Origin: Piscinibacter sp.
Lineage (GTDB): Bacteria > Pseudomonadota > Gammaproteobacteria > Burkholderiales > Burkholderiaceae_C
Length of the DNA stretch: 64,000 nucleotides
Assembly (NCBI GenBank): GCA_019635485.1
Contig: JAHBZL010000005.1
Span: 62,001-126,000 of the forward strand
Direction: 5' to 3'
A model generated the notes under the pieces. The model was not told the DNA's origin. It was given only the letters and a program-made list of their open reading frames with translations, and searched no databases. Positions 1 through 10,102 of the stretch are shown in pieces. Every line of letters begins with the position of its first letter. Position 1 is the first letter of the stretch. Both the position numbers and the translations under genes were made by a program.

Positions 1-2
1 AG

Positions 3-1421
3 AACATCGCGCACAAGCCGTTCGACCGCGAACTCGCGGAGATGGTGCGGGTGCTCGGCAAGCAGGTGGCGCTGCGGCACACGGCCGGCGGTGAACCGGA
101 GGCGCAGTTCACGCTGACCGCCAGCGCCGCCGAAGTGCTGCACACCGACGAGGACGACGAGATCCACTACCAGGTGCTCGGCCTGCGCGGCGAACTGCTC
201 AGCGGCGAACGCGAGCTGCCGGTGCCGCTGGACGAGGACCGCCCGGTCGCGGGCGACGTGCGATTTCGCGACGACCGCATCAACAACACCGACGTGCGCG
301 TCGCCTACGCCTGGTTCGAGCCACCCGGCGCAGCGCCCGGCGGCAGCCTGATCCAGGTCGCCGAGACGCTGGGCAAACGCTCGCGCCTGGCCACCGAGAT
401 CATCAAGGGCGTGATCCTGCCCCAGTTCGTGATCCTGCCGCTGGCGGTGCTGCTGGTGTGGTTCGCGCTGGCGCGGGGCATCGCGCCGCTGAACGAGCTG
501 CAGCGGCGCATCCGGCGGCGCGACAGCAACGACCTGTCGCCGATCGACGAGCGTGATGCGCCCGAGGAGGTGTCGCCGCTGGTGCGGGCGATCAACGACC
601 TGCTCGGACGACTGGACCAGTCGATCGCGACGCAGAAGCACTTCCTGGCCGACGCCGCCCATCAGCTGAAGACGCCGCTGGCCGGCCTGCGCACGCAGGC
701 CGAGCTGGCCGCGCGCGAGATCGACGCCGGCCAGCGCGAGCCGCAGGCGCTGAAGAAGTCGCTGCAGCAGATCGCCTACTCCAGCCAGAGCGCGGCGCAC
801 ATGGTCAACCAGCTGCTGGCGATGGCGCGCGCCGAGAACCAGGAGCAGCGCACGCAGCGCCAGCCGGTCAACCTGGCGCGGCTGGCCACGGAGACGGTGC
901 ACGACTTCGTGCCACGCGCGATGGAGAAGCACATCGACCTCGGCTACGAGGGCCCGGAGACCGGGCGGCGCGATGCGCCGCGCGCGCTGGTGAACGGCAA
1001 CGCGCTGCTGCTGCGCGAGCTGATCCGCAACCTGGTCGACAACGCGCTGCAGTACACCCCCGAGGGCGGCACGGTGACGGTGCGGATCGTCGACGACCCG
1101 TTCGGCCAGGTGGTCGTGCTGCAGGTGGAGGACTCCGGCCCCGGCATCCCGCCGGGCGAGCGCGAGCAGGTGTTCCGGCCGTTCTACCGCACGCTCGGCA
1201 CGAACGTCGACGGCAGCGGGCTGGGTCTCGCGATCGTCAGCGAGATCGCGCTGCAGCATGGCGCCGAGGTCCAGCTCGAGGACGCGAACCTGCGCCCACG
1301 GCACGGCCTGTCCGACCACGCCGGCGCGCCGTTCGGGCCGGGGGCGCGCTTCACGCTGCGCTTCCCGGCGCTGTCGTCGGCGCCCGCGGCGGATTCAGGT
1401 GCCGTGGACGCGCCGGCGTAG
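3..1421 (+). CDS. TctE-type sensor histidine kinase, 5' end outside window
   Basis: The reading frame is open to the left edge, so the true start lies outside the window. The visible part is a periplasmic two-component sensor-kinase N-terminal region, one membrane segment (about 420-480 bp), a HAMP-like linker, then an H-box with the phosphorylated His in AAHQLKTPL and an ATPase domain with the N-box (RNLVDNALQYTP) and G-boxes (DSGPGIP, GSGLGLAIV). This is the TctE/QseC layout, used in Burkholderiales mostly for tricarboxylate or metal/quinone sensing. The partner response regulator would be expected just upstream, outside the window. The 3' end overlaps the convergent dehydrogenase gene by 27 bp. 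The ligand cannot be told from the sequence. Confidence 0.9.
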   Translation, partial: NIAHKPFDRELAEMVRVLGKQVALRHTAGGEPEAQFTLTASAAEVLHTDEDDEIHYQVLGLRGELLSGERELPVPLDEDRPVAGDVRFRDDRINNTDVRVAYAWFEPPGAAPGGSLIQVAETLGKRSRLATEIIKGVILPQFVILPLAVLLVWFALARGIAPLNELQRRIRRRDSNDLSPIDERDAPEEVSPLVRAINDLLGRLDQSIATQKHFLADAAHQLKTPLAGLRTQAELAAREIDAGQREPQALKKSLQQIAYSSQSAAHMVNQLLAMARAENQEQRTQRQPVNLARLATETVHDFVPRAMEKHIDLGYEGPETGRRDAPRALVNGNALLLRELIRNLVDNALQYTPEGGTVTVRIVDDPFGQVVVLQVEDSGPGIPPGEREQVFRPFYRTLGTNVDGSGLGLAIVSEIALQHGAEVQLEDANLRPRHGLSDHAGAPFGPGARFTLRFPALSSAPAADSGAVDAPA

Positions 1422-2282
1422 CAGCTCGAACAGGCTGGCGTCGTCCAGCGCGGCGAAGCCGCTCGCGCAGGCGCGTTCGAACAGCGCGGCCGCCTGCGCA
1501 CCGAGCGGCGCCTCGAAGTCGGCCGCCGCGGCCATCGCCAGTGCGAGGTGGCTGTCCTTGTCCAGCAGCGTGGTGTGCGCGCGCGGTGCCAGGTCGCCGG
1601 CCAGCGCGCGGCGCAGGCGGTCCGACCCGATCCAGCTCTGGCCGCTGGAACGCTCGATCACGTCCAGCGCCCGCGCCGGATCCAGCCCGACCCGCTCGGC
1701 CAGCGCCAGCGCCTCGGCGGCCCCGGCCAGGTTGACGGCAGCGAGCAGGTTGTTGACCAGCTTGACGCGGGCCCCGTCGCCGGCACGCTCGCCGAGGCGG
1801 AACACCTGCCCGGACAGTGCGTCGATCAGCGGCTGCCAGCGCGCGAAATCGGCGTCGGCGCAGGCCACCATCAGGCTCATCGTGCCGTCGCGCGCGCGCG
1901 CGGGGCCGCCGGACATCGGCGCGTCGATCGGCGCCAGGCCCTGCGCCGCGAGCCGCGCGGCAATGGCCTCGACGTCGACCGGTGCGATGGTCGGGCACAG
2001 CAGCACCGCCGCGCCCTGCGGCAGGGCACCGGCGGCGCCGTCCGCACCGAAGAGCACGGCCTGCGTCTGCGCGGCGTCGACCACCGCGACCAGCAGCGCG
2101 TCGCTGCGCTTCGCCAGCGCCGCCGGCGTCGGCCAGGCACCGATGCCGGCCGCCTCGGCCAGCGCGCTGCGCGCCGGGTCGATGTCGCGCACGCCGACGT
2201 CGAAGCCGCGCTCCTGCAGCCGCTGGGCGATGGCCCAGCCCATGTTGCCGATGCCGATGACGCCGACGCGCACCGTTCGCAC
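1395..2282 (-). CDS. NAD(P)-dependent beta-hydroxyacid dehydrogenase (3-hydroxyisobutyrate dehydrogenase family)
   Basis: A 295-residue protein of the usual family length. The N-terminal Rossmann fold shows GIGNMG at residues 9-14. The substrate loop DAPMSGGPARARDGT and the catalytic-lysine helix (ARVKLVNNLL) follow, then the all-helical C-terminal domain. Members oxidise 3-hydroxyisobutyrate, tartronate semialdehyde, L-threonate or similar acids, and the substrate cannot be fixed here. The gene sits 4 bp downstream of rodA on the same strand, so it may be read through from the rod-shape operon although no functional link is evident. It is convergent with, and overlaps, the upstream kinase gene. 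Confidence 0.88.
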   Translation of the reverse strand: MRTVRVGVIGIGNMGWAIAQRLQERGFDVGVRDIDPARSALAEAAGIGAWPTPAALAKRSDALLVAVVDAAQTQAVLFGADGAAGALPQGAAVLLCPTIAPVDVEAIAARLAAQGLAPIDAPMSGGPARARDGTMSLMVACADADFARWQPLIDALSGQVFRLGERAGDGARVKLVNNLLAAVNLAGAAEALALAERVGLDPARALDVIERSSGQSWIGSDRLRRALAGDLAPRAHTTLLDKDSHLALAMAAAADFEAPLGAQAAALFERACASGFAALDDASLFELLRRRVHGT

Positions 2283-2286
2283 CTTG

Positions 2287-3462
2287 TCAGGTCTGCACCA
2301 GGCGCCGGTGCCGCGCGATCGACATCAGGATGCCCAGCCCCAGCCCCAGCGTGACCATCGCGGTGCCGCCGTAGCTGATGAAGGGCAGCGGCACGCCGAC
2401 CACCGGCAGGATGCCGCTGACCATGCCCATGTTGACGAACGCGTAGGTGAAGAAACTCAGCGTGATCGCGCCCGCCAGCAGGCGCGTGAACACCGTCGGC
2501 GCATCGGCCGCGATCATCAGGCCGCGGAAGATCAGGAAGGTGAAGAAGACCAGCAGCGCGGCGCAGCCGGCCAGCCCGAACTCCTCGGCGAACGCGGCGA
2601 ACACGAAGTCGGTGGTGCGCTCGGGGATGAACTCCAGGTGCGTCTGCGTGCCCTTCATGAAGCCCTTGCCCTCGACGCCGCCCGAGCCGATCGCGATCAT
2701 GCCCTGCAGCGTGTGGAAGCCCTTGCCCAGCGGGTCCTTGGTCGGGTCCAGCAACGTGCAGACGCGGTGCTTCTGGTACTCGCGCAGCACCGGCCACTTC
2801 ACGTCCGGCTCGCAGATGCGGTCGCCGCTGAGCACCAGCGCCGTGATCGCCACGGCGCCGAGCAGCATCACCGGCACGATCAGCTTCCACGACAGGCCGG
2901 CGAAGAAGATCACGAACAGGCCGGCCGAGAGCACCAGGATGGCCGTGCCGAGGTCCGGCTGCTTGGCGATCAGGCCGACGGGAATGGCGAGGATGAGCGT
3001 CGCGATCAGGAAGTCCGGCAGGCGCAGCTGGCCCTCGCGGCGCTGGAACCACCAGGCCAGCATCAGGGGTGTGGCGATCTTCAGCATCTCGCTCGGCTGC
3101 ACCACCATGCCGACGTTCAGCCAGCGCGTCGCGCCCTTCTTGGTGATGCCGAACAGGGCGGTGGCGATCAGCAGCGCGATGCCGGCCGCGTACAGCGGCA
3201 CCGCCAGCGCCATCAGCCGCTGCGGCGGGACCTGCGCGACCAGGAACAGGATCGCCAGCGCGATCAGCATGTTTCGGCCGTGGTCGACGAAGCGGGTGCC
3301 GTGGTCGAAGCCGGCCGAGTACATCGTCACCAGCCCGGCCGCGGCGAGCAGCAGCAGGCCCAGCATCAGCGGCAGGTCGAAGCCGGTGAACACCGGCAGC
3401 ACGCGCTGCAGCAGCGAGGGCTTCTCGAATGCCACGTTCATGCCGGCCGGCCGCGTGTTCAT
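2287..3462 (-). CDS. rodA: RodA, SEDS peptidoglycan glycosyltransferase
   Basis: This is the polymerase of the elongasome, making glycan strands together with PBP2. It has 391 residues, about ten membrane segments, and the SEDS signatures GATRWLN with QPSE, KQPDLGTA, AFAEEFGL and PLPFISYGGT. I chose the ATG at 3462 because it overlaps the mrdA stop codon (ATGA), which indicates translational coupling. An in-frame ATG at 3441 would also keep all membrane segments, and a longer frame reaching 3684 is only mrdA shadow. It is the fifth gene of mreB-mreC-mreD-mrdA-rodA. Confidence 0.96.
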   Translation of the reverse strand: MNTRPAGMNVAFEKPSLLQRVLPVFTGFDLPLMLGLLLLAAAGLVTMYSAGFDHGTRFVDHGRNMLIALAILFLVAQVPPQRLMALAVPLYAAGIALLIATALFGITKKGATRWLNVGMVVQPSEMLKIATPLMLAWWFQRREGQLRLPDFLIATLILAIPVGLIAKQPDLGTAILVLSAGLFVIFFAGLSWKLIVPVMLLGAVAITALVLSGDRICEPDVKWPVLREYQKHRVCTLLDPTKDPLGKGFHTLQGMIAIGSGGVEGKGFMKGTQTHLEFIPERTTDFVFAAFAEEFGLAGCAALLVFFTFLIFRGLMIAADAPTVFTRLLAGAITLSFFTYAFVNMGMVSGILPVVGVPLPFISYGGTAMVTLGLGLGILMSIARHRRLVQT

Positions 3463-5471
3463 CGGGCCACCGCCTGCTGCGCGACGCGCGCCGGTCCACC
3501 CTGGCCGAGGTCGATCGTCGCGGCGCCGGGCAGCAGCACCTCGGCGGCGGGCCGCGGCTTGCCCACCGGCGTGGTGGACTTGCCCTCGCGGGTCAGCGCC
3601 AGGTCTTCCTCGCTCGGCGCCAGGCCGGAAAGCATGTAGTCGAACACCCGCCGGGACATCGGCGCGGCCGAGTCGGAGCCCCACCCGGCGTTCTCGACGA
3701 TCACCGCGACGGCGATGGCCGGCGCCTCCAGCGGCGCAAACGCCATGTACAGCGAGTGGTCGCGCTGATGCTCCTCCAGCTTGGCGGCGTTGTACTTCTC
3801 GTTGGCCTTGACGCCCACGGCCTGCGCGGTGCCGGTCTTGCCGCCGCTCTTGTACGGCGCGCCGATGAACGAGCGCACCGAGGTGCCCTCCTGCGTGACC
3901 CCGTACAGCGCCCGGTTGATCAGCTCCACGTGTTCCGGCTTGAGCGGCAGCGGCGGAAGCGCGTCATTGGCGATACGCCGGCGCTCGCGCGTCACCACGT
4001 CCTCGACCTCGCGCACCAGGCGGGGCTTGAAGCGCTGCCCGCCGGAGACCAGCGTGGCCGTCGCGCTGGCCAGCTGCAGCATCGTGAAGTTGTTGTAGCC
4101 CTGGCCGATGCCCAGCGAGATGGTCTCGCCCGCATACCACTTCTGCATCTCGGGCTTGCGGTAGGCCTTGCGCTTCCACTCCGTGGACGGCAGCAGCCCG
4201 GTGACCTCGCCGTCGACGTCGATGCCGGTGCGGCGCCCGAACCCGTAGGGCTCGAGCTGGTCGTGCATCAGGTCCACGCCCATCTCGTTGGCCAGCGAGT
4301 AGTAGTAGACGTTGCTCGACTTGATGATGCTCTTGGCCATGTCCACCGGCCCGAGCCCGTGGTCGCCGTGGCTGCGGAAGGTGTGGTTGCCGAACTGGAA
4401 GGTGCCGCCGTCGTGGATGATCTGGCTCGGGCTGCGCTTGTTGGTGCTCAGCGCCGCCATCGCCATGAAGGGCTTGAAGGTCGAACCCGGCGGGTAGGTG
4501 CCGCGCAACGCCCGGTTCAGCAGCGGCTTGTCGATCGACTCGTTGAGGTCCTTCCAGGACTCGCTGTCGATGCCGTCGACGAACAGGTTCGGATCGAAGG
4601 TCGGCTTGCTGACGAAGGCCAGCACCTCGCCGCTGCGCGGGTCGAGCGCGACCAGCGCGCCGCGCCGGTCGCCGAACATCTGCTCGACCAGGGCCTGCAG
4701 CCGGATGTCGATCGACAGGATCACCATGTTCCCGGGCGTCGCCGGGTTGCTCTTCAGCCGCCGCACCGGCCGCCCGCCGGCGCTGGTCTCGACCTCCTCG
4801 AAGCCGGTGACGCCGTGCAGCTCGGACTCGTAACTCTGCTCGATGCCGAGCTTGCCGATGTACTCGGTGCCGCGGTAGTTCGCGGCATCCTCCGAGTCGT
4901 CGATCTTCTCCTTCTCGGACTGGTTGATGCGCCCGATGTAGCCCAGCAGGTGGCTGCCCGTCTCGCCGAGCGGGTAGTTGCGGAACAGGCGCGCCTTGAT
5001 GTCGACGCCGGGAAAGCGGAAGCGCTGTGCGGTGAAGCGTGCCACCTCCTCGTCGCTCAGCTTGGTGCGGATCGGCAGCGACTCGAAGCTCTTGCTCTCC
5101 TCCATCAGGCGCTTGAAGCGCTTGCGGTCGCGCGTCTGGATGTCCACCACCTCGGCCAGCTGGTCGATCAGCGGTTCGAGCTCGCCGGCCTTGGACGGCG
5201 TGATCTCCAGCGTGTAGGCCGAGTAGTTGTTGGCCAGCACCACGCCGTTGCGGTCGACGATCAGGCCGCGGTTGGGCACGATCGGCACGACGGCGATGCG
5301 GTTGTTCTCCGCCTGGGTCGCCAGTTCCTCGTGCTTGTAGATCTGCAGGTGCACCAGGCGCGCCGCCAGCAGGCCGAACGCGAACAGCACGAACGCCGCG
5401 GCCGCCAGCAGCCGCGCGTTGAAGCGCGACAGCTCCTGCTCGACGTTCTTCAGTTCGGTCATCTGAACCAT
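3459..5471 (-). CDS. mrdA: Penicillin-binding protein 2 (elongasome transpeptidase)
   Basis: A class B PBP that cross-links peptidoglycan along the side wall of rod-shaped cells. The 670 residues begin with a short cytoplasmic tail and one membrane helix (about residues 18-40), then the pedestal domain and the transpeptidase domain. The catalytic Ser lies in STFK (GTYPPGSTFKPF), SSN is in the KSSNVYYYS region, and the KTGT motif is in SGGKTGTAQA. Neither start candidate, 5471 nor the in-frame ATG at 5462, has a clear Shine-Dalgarno sequence; translation is probably coupled to mreD 24 bp upstream. The 3' end overlaps rodA by 4 bp. Confidence 0.97.
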   Translation of the reverse strand: MVQMTELKNVEQELSRFNARLLAAAAFVLFAFGLLAARLVHLQIYKHEELATQAENNRIAVVPIVPNRGLIVDRNGVVLANNYSAYTLEITPSKAGELEPLIDQLAEVVDIQTRDRKRFKRLMEESKSFESLPIRTKLSDEEVARFTAQRFRFPGVDIKARLFRNYPLGETGSHLLGYIGRINQSEKEKIDDSEDAANYRGTEYIGKLGIEQSYESELHGVTGFEEVETSAGGRPVRRLKSNPATPGNMVILSIDIRLQALVEQMFGDRRGALVALDPRSGEVLAFVSKPTFDPNLFVDGIDSESWKDLNESIDKPLLNRALRGTYPPGSTFKPFMAMAALSTNKRSPSQIIHDGGTFQFGNHTFRSHGDHGLGPVDMAKSIIKSSNVYYYSLANEMGVDLMHDQLEPYGFGRRTGIDVDGEVTGLLPSTEWKRKAYRKPEMQKWYAGETISLGIGQGYNNFTMLQLASATATLVSGGQRFKPRLVREVEDVVTRERRRIANDALPPLPLKPEHVELINRALYGVTQEGTSVRSFIGAPYKSGGKTGTAQAVGVKANEKYNAAKLEEHQRDHSLYMAFAPLEAPAIAVAVIVENAGWGSDSAAPMSRRVFDYMLSGLAPSEEDLALTREGKSTTPVGKPRPAAEVLLPGAATIDLGQGGPARVAQQAVAR

Positions 5472-5495
5472 TGGCGGGCCGGGCCCATCATGGCA

Positions 5496-6014
5496 CTACA
5501 AGGGGCGATTTTCGTCCGGATCGGGCGGCCGGCGCTGCGGTGCGAGCAGCACCCAGGTCGCGACCGGCCACAACAGCGCTTCGACGACCGGCGCGACCAG
5601 CAGGTTCCAGCCCGGGAACATGCCGCCTGCCAACATCCGCACGACCAGCGACACCAGGTGCGCGGCGAAGAACAGCGGCAGGATCTGCACCGCCTGCGAC
5701 GGGACCGTGAACCAGAGCAGCCGGCGGTGGATGGTGATCGCGAAGAAGCTCAGCAGCGTGTAGGCCAGCGCGTGCTGGCCGAGCACGGCGCCGTCGTGCA
5801 CGTCCATCATCAGGCCGAACAGGAACGCCGCGCCGACGCCGACCCGGCGCGCCTGGTGCACGTTCCAGAACACCAGCACGACGGCGAGGAAGTCCGGCAT
5901 TGCCGGCACGCGGCCGAGCGGCACCAGGTTCAGCAGGAACGCGAACAGCAGCGTGAACCAGACGAACAGCGGGTTCGCCGGCAGCAGCAGGGCGTCCCCG
6001 CGCGGCAGGATCAC
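5496..6014 (-). CDS. mreD: Rod shape-determining protein MreD
   Basis: A small integral membrane protein of the elongasome. I place the start at GTG 6014: a GGGGAG ribosome site lies about 8 nt upstream, and the protein then begins MILPRGDALLLPAN, as MreD homologues do, giving 172 residues and five to six membrane helices (E. coli MreD has 162). A longer in-frame ATG at 6152 would sit deep inside mreC and add a low-complexity, non-homologous head. An ATG at 6046 overlaps the mreC stop but is in another frame and ends after 11 codons. It lies between mreC and mrdA. Confidence 0.92.
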   Translation of the reverse strand: MILPRGDALLLPANPLFVWFTLLFAFLLNLVPLGRVPAMPDFLAVVLVFWNVHQARRVGVGAAFLFGLMMDVHDGAVLGQHALAYTLLSFFAITIHRRLLWFTVPSQAVQILPLFFAAHLVSLVVRMLAGGMFPGWNLLVAPVVEALLWPVATWVLLAPQRRPPDPDENRPL

Positions 6015-6042
6015 AGCGCTTGCTCCCCGTGCGGCGGGAGGG

Positions 6043-6954
6043 TCATTTCCGCCCTCCCTTGCGGGCCGGCTTGGCCTCGTCGGCGGGTGGCTCCGGCAAT
6101 GCCGGCATCTGGCGCCCGACGGGTTCGAGCACGAGCACGTGGCGCACCGCATCCGCCGAGGCGACGGGCTCGAGCAGGATGCGCGCGAAGCCCGAATCGA
6201 CCTTGCGGTCCACCACCGTCACCTTGGCCACCGGCAGGCCGGGCGGGTAGATGCCGTCGACGCCGGAGGTCGTGAGCAGGTCGCCGACCTGCACATCGGC
6301 ATTGCCGGCCATGAAGCGCAGCTCCATGCCGGTCCGCGCACCGAACGCGGCACTGCGCAGCTGGTTGCGGGTGTCCAGCACCGGGATCGCGGCGTCCTTG
6401 TCGATCAGCAGCGTGACCTCCGAGGACAGCGGATAGACCCGCGTGACCTGCCCGAGCACGCCGTCCTCGTTGACCACCGGCGACGCGAGCGCGACGCCGT
6501 GTGTCGCGCCCCGGTCGATCACGACCTTGCGCGAGAACGGGTCCGGCGCCTCGTACAGCACCTCGGCGGCAAGCGACTTCACGGTCAGCGCCGGGCGCAG
6601 CTCGAGCAGCGCGCGCAGGCGGTTGTTCTCGGTCTGCAGCTGCTCGACCCGCAGCGAGCGCTCGGCCTGGCGGGCCAGGTCGCGCCGCGCCGCCTCCTCG
6701 TTGCTGAGCGCCTGGCGCAGGCCGAGCAGGTAGCTGCTGCCGCCCTGCACCATCTCGACCGGCACCAGCAGCGCGCGCTCGACTGGATGCAGCACGGTCG
6801 CCACCCCAGCCCGCAGCGGCACGGTCAGCTTGAAACGCGTGTCGGCGACCATCAGGAACAGCGCCAGCGCCGAGAAGAATGTCAGCTTGGTGAGCGCCGA
6901 CGGCCCCTGGCGGAAGAAGGGCGGCGGGGTTCGGTCGAGGGTGCCGAGGGGCAT
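6043..6954 (-). CDS. mreC: Rod shape-determining protein MreC
   Basis: A bitopic scaffold linking cytoplasmic MreB to the periplasmic PBP2/RodA synthase. The 303-residue protein has a short cytoplasmic part and one membrane helix (about residues 23-42). A coiled-coil heptad region follows (about 75-115, rich in Arg, Glu and Leu), then the two beta-barrel-like domains typical of MreC (LLIDKDAAIPVLD, GDLLTTSGVDGIYPPGLPVAKV). The Pro/Lys/Arg-rich C-terminal tail is probably disordered. The gene follows mreB after a 78-bp spacer that contains a strong hairpin (see 6988-7015). Confidence 0.95.
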   Translation of the reverse strand: MPLGTLDRTPPPFFRQGPSALTKLTFFSALALFLMVADTRFKLTVPLRAGVATVLHPVERALLVPVEMVQGGSSYLLGLRQALSNEEAARRDLARQAERSLRVEQLQTENNRLRALLELRPALTVKSLAAEVLYEAPDPFSRKVVIDRGATHGVALASPVVNEDGVLGQVTRVYPLSSEVTLLIDKDAAIPVLDTRNQLRSAAFGARTGMELRFMAGNADVQVGDLLTTSGVDGIYPPGLPVAKVTVVDRKVDSGFARILLEPVASADAVRHVLVLEPVGRQMPALPEPPADEAKPARKGGRK

Positions 6955-6987
6955 GTCCGCGAACTGATCAGCCGGCGCAGGCGAAAG

Positions 6988-7015
6988 GGCCGGCCACGTG
7001 CTGCACGTGCCGGCC
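6988..7015 (-). terminator. Strong stem-loop in the mreB-mreC spacer (attenuator or mRNA-processing hairpin)
   Basis: The arms GGCCGG and CACGTG pair with CACGTG and CCGGCC around a 3-nt loop, with one bulged base. In transcript sense it is followed by CCCTTTCGCC, so it lacks a true U-tract. It lies about 18 nt past the mreB stop and could cap mreB mRNA or partly terminate, letting MreB outnumber MreC. It could also be a random GC-rich palindrome. Confidence 0.45.
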
Positions 7016-7032
7016 GCTGCGCAGGCTCACGT

Positions 7033-8301
<1,269 letters not shown>

Positions 8302-8601
8302 ATGGCCCTGACTGCCCAAGACGTCAGCCGCATTGCGCACCTCGCCCGGCTCGAGCTGACCGAGCCCGAGCAGGCGGCGCTGCTGCCGCAACTCAATGGC
8401 TTCTTCTCGATCGTCGAGCAGATGAGCGCGGTCGACACCACCGGCGTCGAGCCGCTGTACACCCCGCTGTCGGCGGTGCAGCAGGTGGCGCTGCGGCTGC
8501 GCACCGACCTCGTCACCGAAGGCGACGCACGCGACGCCAACCAGCGCAGCGCGCCCGCCGTCGAGGACGGCCTGTTCCTCGTGCCGAAGGTCATCGAATG
8601 A
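8302..8601 (+). CDS. gatC: Aspartyl/glutamyl-tRNA amidotransferase subunit C
   Basis: The small structural subunit of GatCAB, which converts Glu-tRNA(Gln) and Asp-tRNA(Asn) to the amidated forms. I start at ATG 8302, giving [19 protein letters not shown] and 99 residues, the normal length. An in-frame ATG 48 bp upstream would add an atypical head. The conserved N-terminal helix and the C-terminal [10 protein letters not shown] signature are present. The stop overlaps gatA by 4 bp (ATGA), so C and A are coupled. Confidence 0.95.
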   Translation: MALTAQDVSRIAHLARLELTEPEQAALLPQLNGFFSIVEQMSAVDTTGVEPLYTPLSAVQQVALRLRTDLVTEGDARDANQRSAPAVEDGLFLVPKVIE

Positions 8602-10097
8602 GCGCGCCGCACGAGTGGAGCGTGGTCGAACTGGGCCGCGCGCTGGCGGCCGGCGAGACCTCCAGTGTCGAGCTGACGCGGCATTTCCTCGACCGCCTGG
8701 AGACACACCGCGACCTCGGCGCCGTGCTGTCGCTGGATCCGGAAGCCGCGCTCGAGCAGGCACGTGCGGCCGACGCGCGCCGCGCCGGCGGCGCGGCCGG
8801 CGCGCTGCTGGGCGTGCCGATCGCGCACAAGGACATCTTCGTCACCCGGGCGCTGCCGTCCACGGCCGGCTCGCGCATGCTCGAGCAGTACCGCAGCCCG
8901 TTCGACGCGACTGTCGTGCACCGGCTGGCCGACGCCGGCACGGTGACGCTGGCCAAGCTGAACTGCGACGAGTTCGCGATGGGCTCGTCCAACGAGAACT
9001 CGGCCTTCGGCCCGGCGCTGAACCCGTGGGACCGCGCCCGCGTGCCCGGTGGTTCGTCGGGCGGCTCGGCCGCGGCGGTGGCGGCCCGGCTGGTGCCGGC
9101 CGCCACCGGCACCGACACGGGCGGATCGATCCGCCAGCCCGCCAGTTTCTCGGGCGTCACCGGCATCAAGCCGACCTACGGCGTGTGCTCGCGCTACGGC
9201 ATGGTCGCCTTCGCGTCCAGCCTGGACCAGGCCGGTCCGATGGCGCGCAGCGCCGAGGACTGCGCATTGCTGCTGTCGGCGATGAGTGGCTTCGATCCGC
9301 TCGACGCCACCAGCGCCGACCGCCCGGCACAGGACTTCCACGCGCAGCTGCTGCAGCCGCGCTCCGGCGCGAGCGCGTCGCGGCCGCTGGCCGGCCTGCG
9401 GGTCGGGTTGCCGTCGGAGTTCTTCCCGGCCGCGCTGGCGGCCGACGTGGACGGCGCCGTGCGCGCCGCGCTGGCCGAACTGGAGAAGCTCGGCGCGACG
9501 CTGGTCGACGTGAGCCTGCCGCGCACGGAGCTGTCGATTCCCGTGTACTACATCATCGCGCCGGCCGAGGCCAGCTCGAACCTGTCGCGCTACGACGGGG
9601 TGCGCTACGGTCACCGCGCGGCGCAGTACAAGGACCTGCTGGACATGTACAAGAAGAGCCGCAGCGAGGCCTTCGGCCCCGAGGTCAAGCGGCGCATCAT
9701 GATCGGCACCTACGTGCTCTCGCACGGCTATTACGACGCCTACTACCTGCAGGCGCAGAAGCTGCGCCGCATGATCGCCGACGATTTCCAGCGCTGCTTC
9801 GCACAGTGCGACCTGATCGCCGGTCCGGTGGCGCCGAGCGTGGCGTGGAAGCTCGGCGCGCAAGGCGACGACCCGGTGGCCGCCTACCTGGCCGACATCT
9901 TCACGCTGCCGGCCAGCCTGGCCGGCCTGCCGGGCATGAGCGTGCCGGCCGGCTTCGCGGCGTCCGGCGAAGGCGCCGGCATGCCGGTGGGCCTGCAGCT
10001 GATCGGCAACTATTTCCAGGAAGGCCTGCTGCTGCAGACCGCGCATGCCTTCCAGCAAGCCACCGACTGGCACCGCCGCGTGCCGGGCGGCTTCTGA
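8598..10097 (+). CDS. gatA: Aspartyl/glutamyl-tRNA amidotransferase subunit A
   Basis: The amidase-signature subunit that releases ammonia from glutamine for transfer to misacylated tRNA. It has 499 residues. The Ser-cisSer-Lys triad is visible: Lys78 in IAHKD, Ser153 in the GGSSGGS segment, and the nucleophile Ser177 in [11 protein letters not shown]. The spacing matches characterised GatA within one residue. It is translationally coupled to gatC and followed 5 bp later by gatB. Its presence implies that this organism uses the indirect route for at least one of Gln-tRNA and Asn-tRNA. Confidence 0.97.
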   Translation: MSAPHEWSVVELGRALAAGETSSVELTRHFLDRLETHRDLGAVLSLDPEAALEQARAADARRAGGAAGALLGVPIAHKDIFVTRALPSTAGSRMLEQYRSPFDATVVHRLADAGTVTLAKLNCDEFAMGSSNENSAFGPALNPWDRARVPGGSSGGSAAAVAARLVPAATGTDTGGSIRQPASFSGVTGIKPTYGVCSRYGMVAFASSLDQAGPMARSAEDCALLLSAMSGFDPLDATSADRPAQDFHAQLLQPRSGASASRPLAGLRVGLPSEFFPAALAADVDGAVRAALAELEKLGATLVDVSLPRTELSIPVYYIIAPAEASSNLSRYDGVRYGHRAAQYKDLLDMYKKSRSEAFGPEVKRRIMIGTYVLSHGYYDAYYLQAQKLRRMIADDFQRCFAQCDLIAGPVAPSVAWKLGAQGDDPVAAYLADIFTLPASLAGLPGMSVPAGFAASGEGAGMPVGLQLIGNYFQEGLLLQTAHAFQQATDWHRRVPGGF

Positions 10098-10102
10098 GCA
10101 CC

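Noticed and set aside
1258..3639. A 793-codon open frame on the plus strand
   Set aside because: Arg/Ala/Ser-rich translation without any family features, antisense to the dehydrogenase and rodA; an artefact of high GC.
6013..6046. ATG overlapping the mreC stop codon as the mreD start
   Set aside because: It is out of frame with mreD and terminates after 11 codons; GTG 6014 has a good ribosome site.
3429..6275. A 948-codon open frame on the plus strand across mrdA
   Set aside because: Fully antisense to mrdA and mreD, which carry complete catalytic and membrane motifs; low-complexity His/Gln/Arg sequence.
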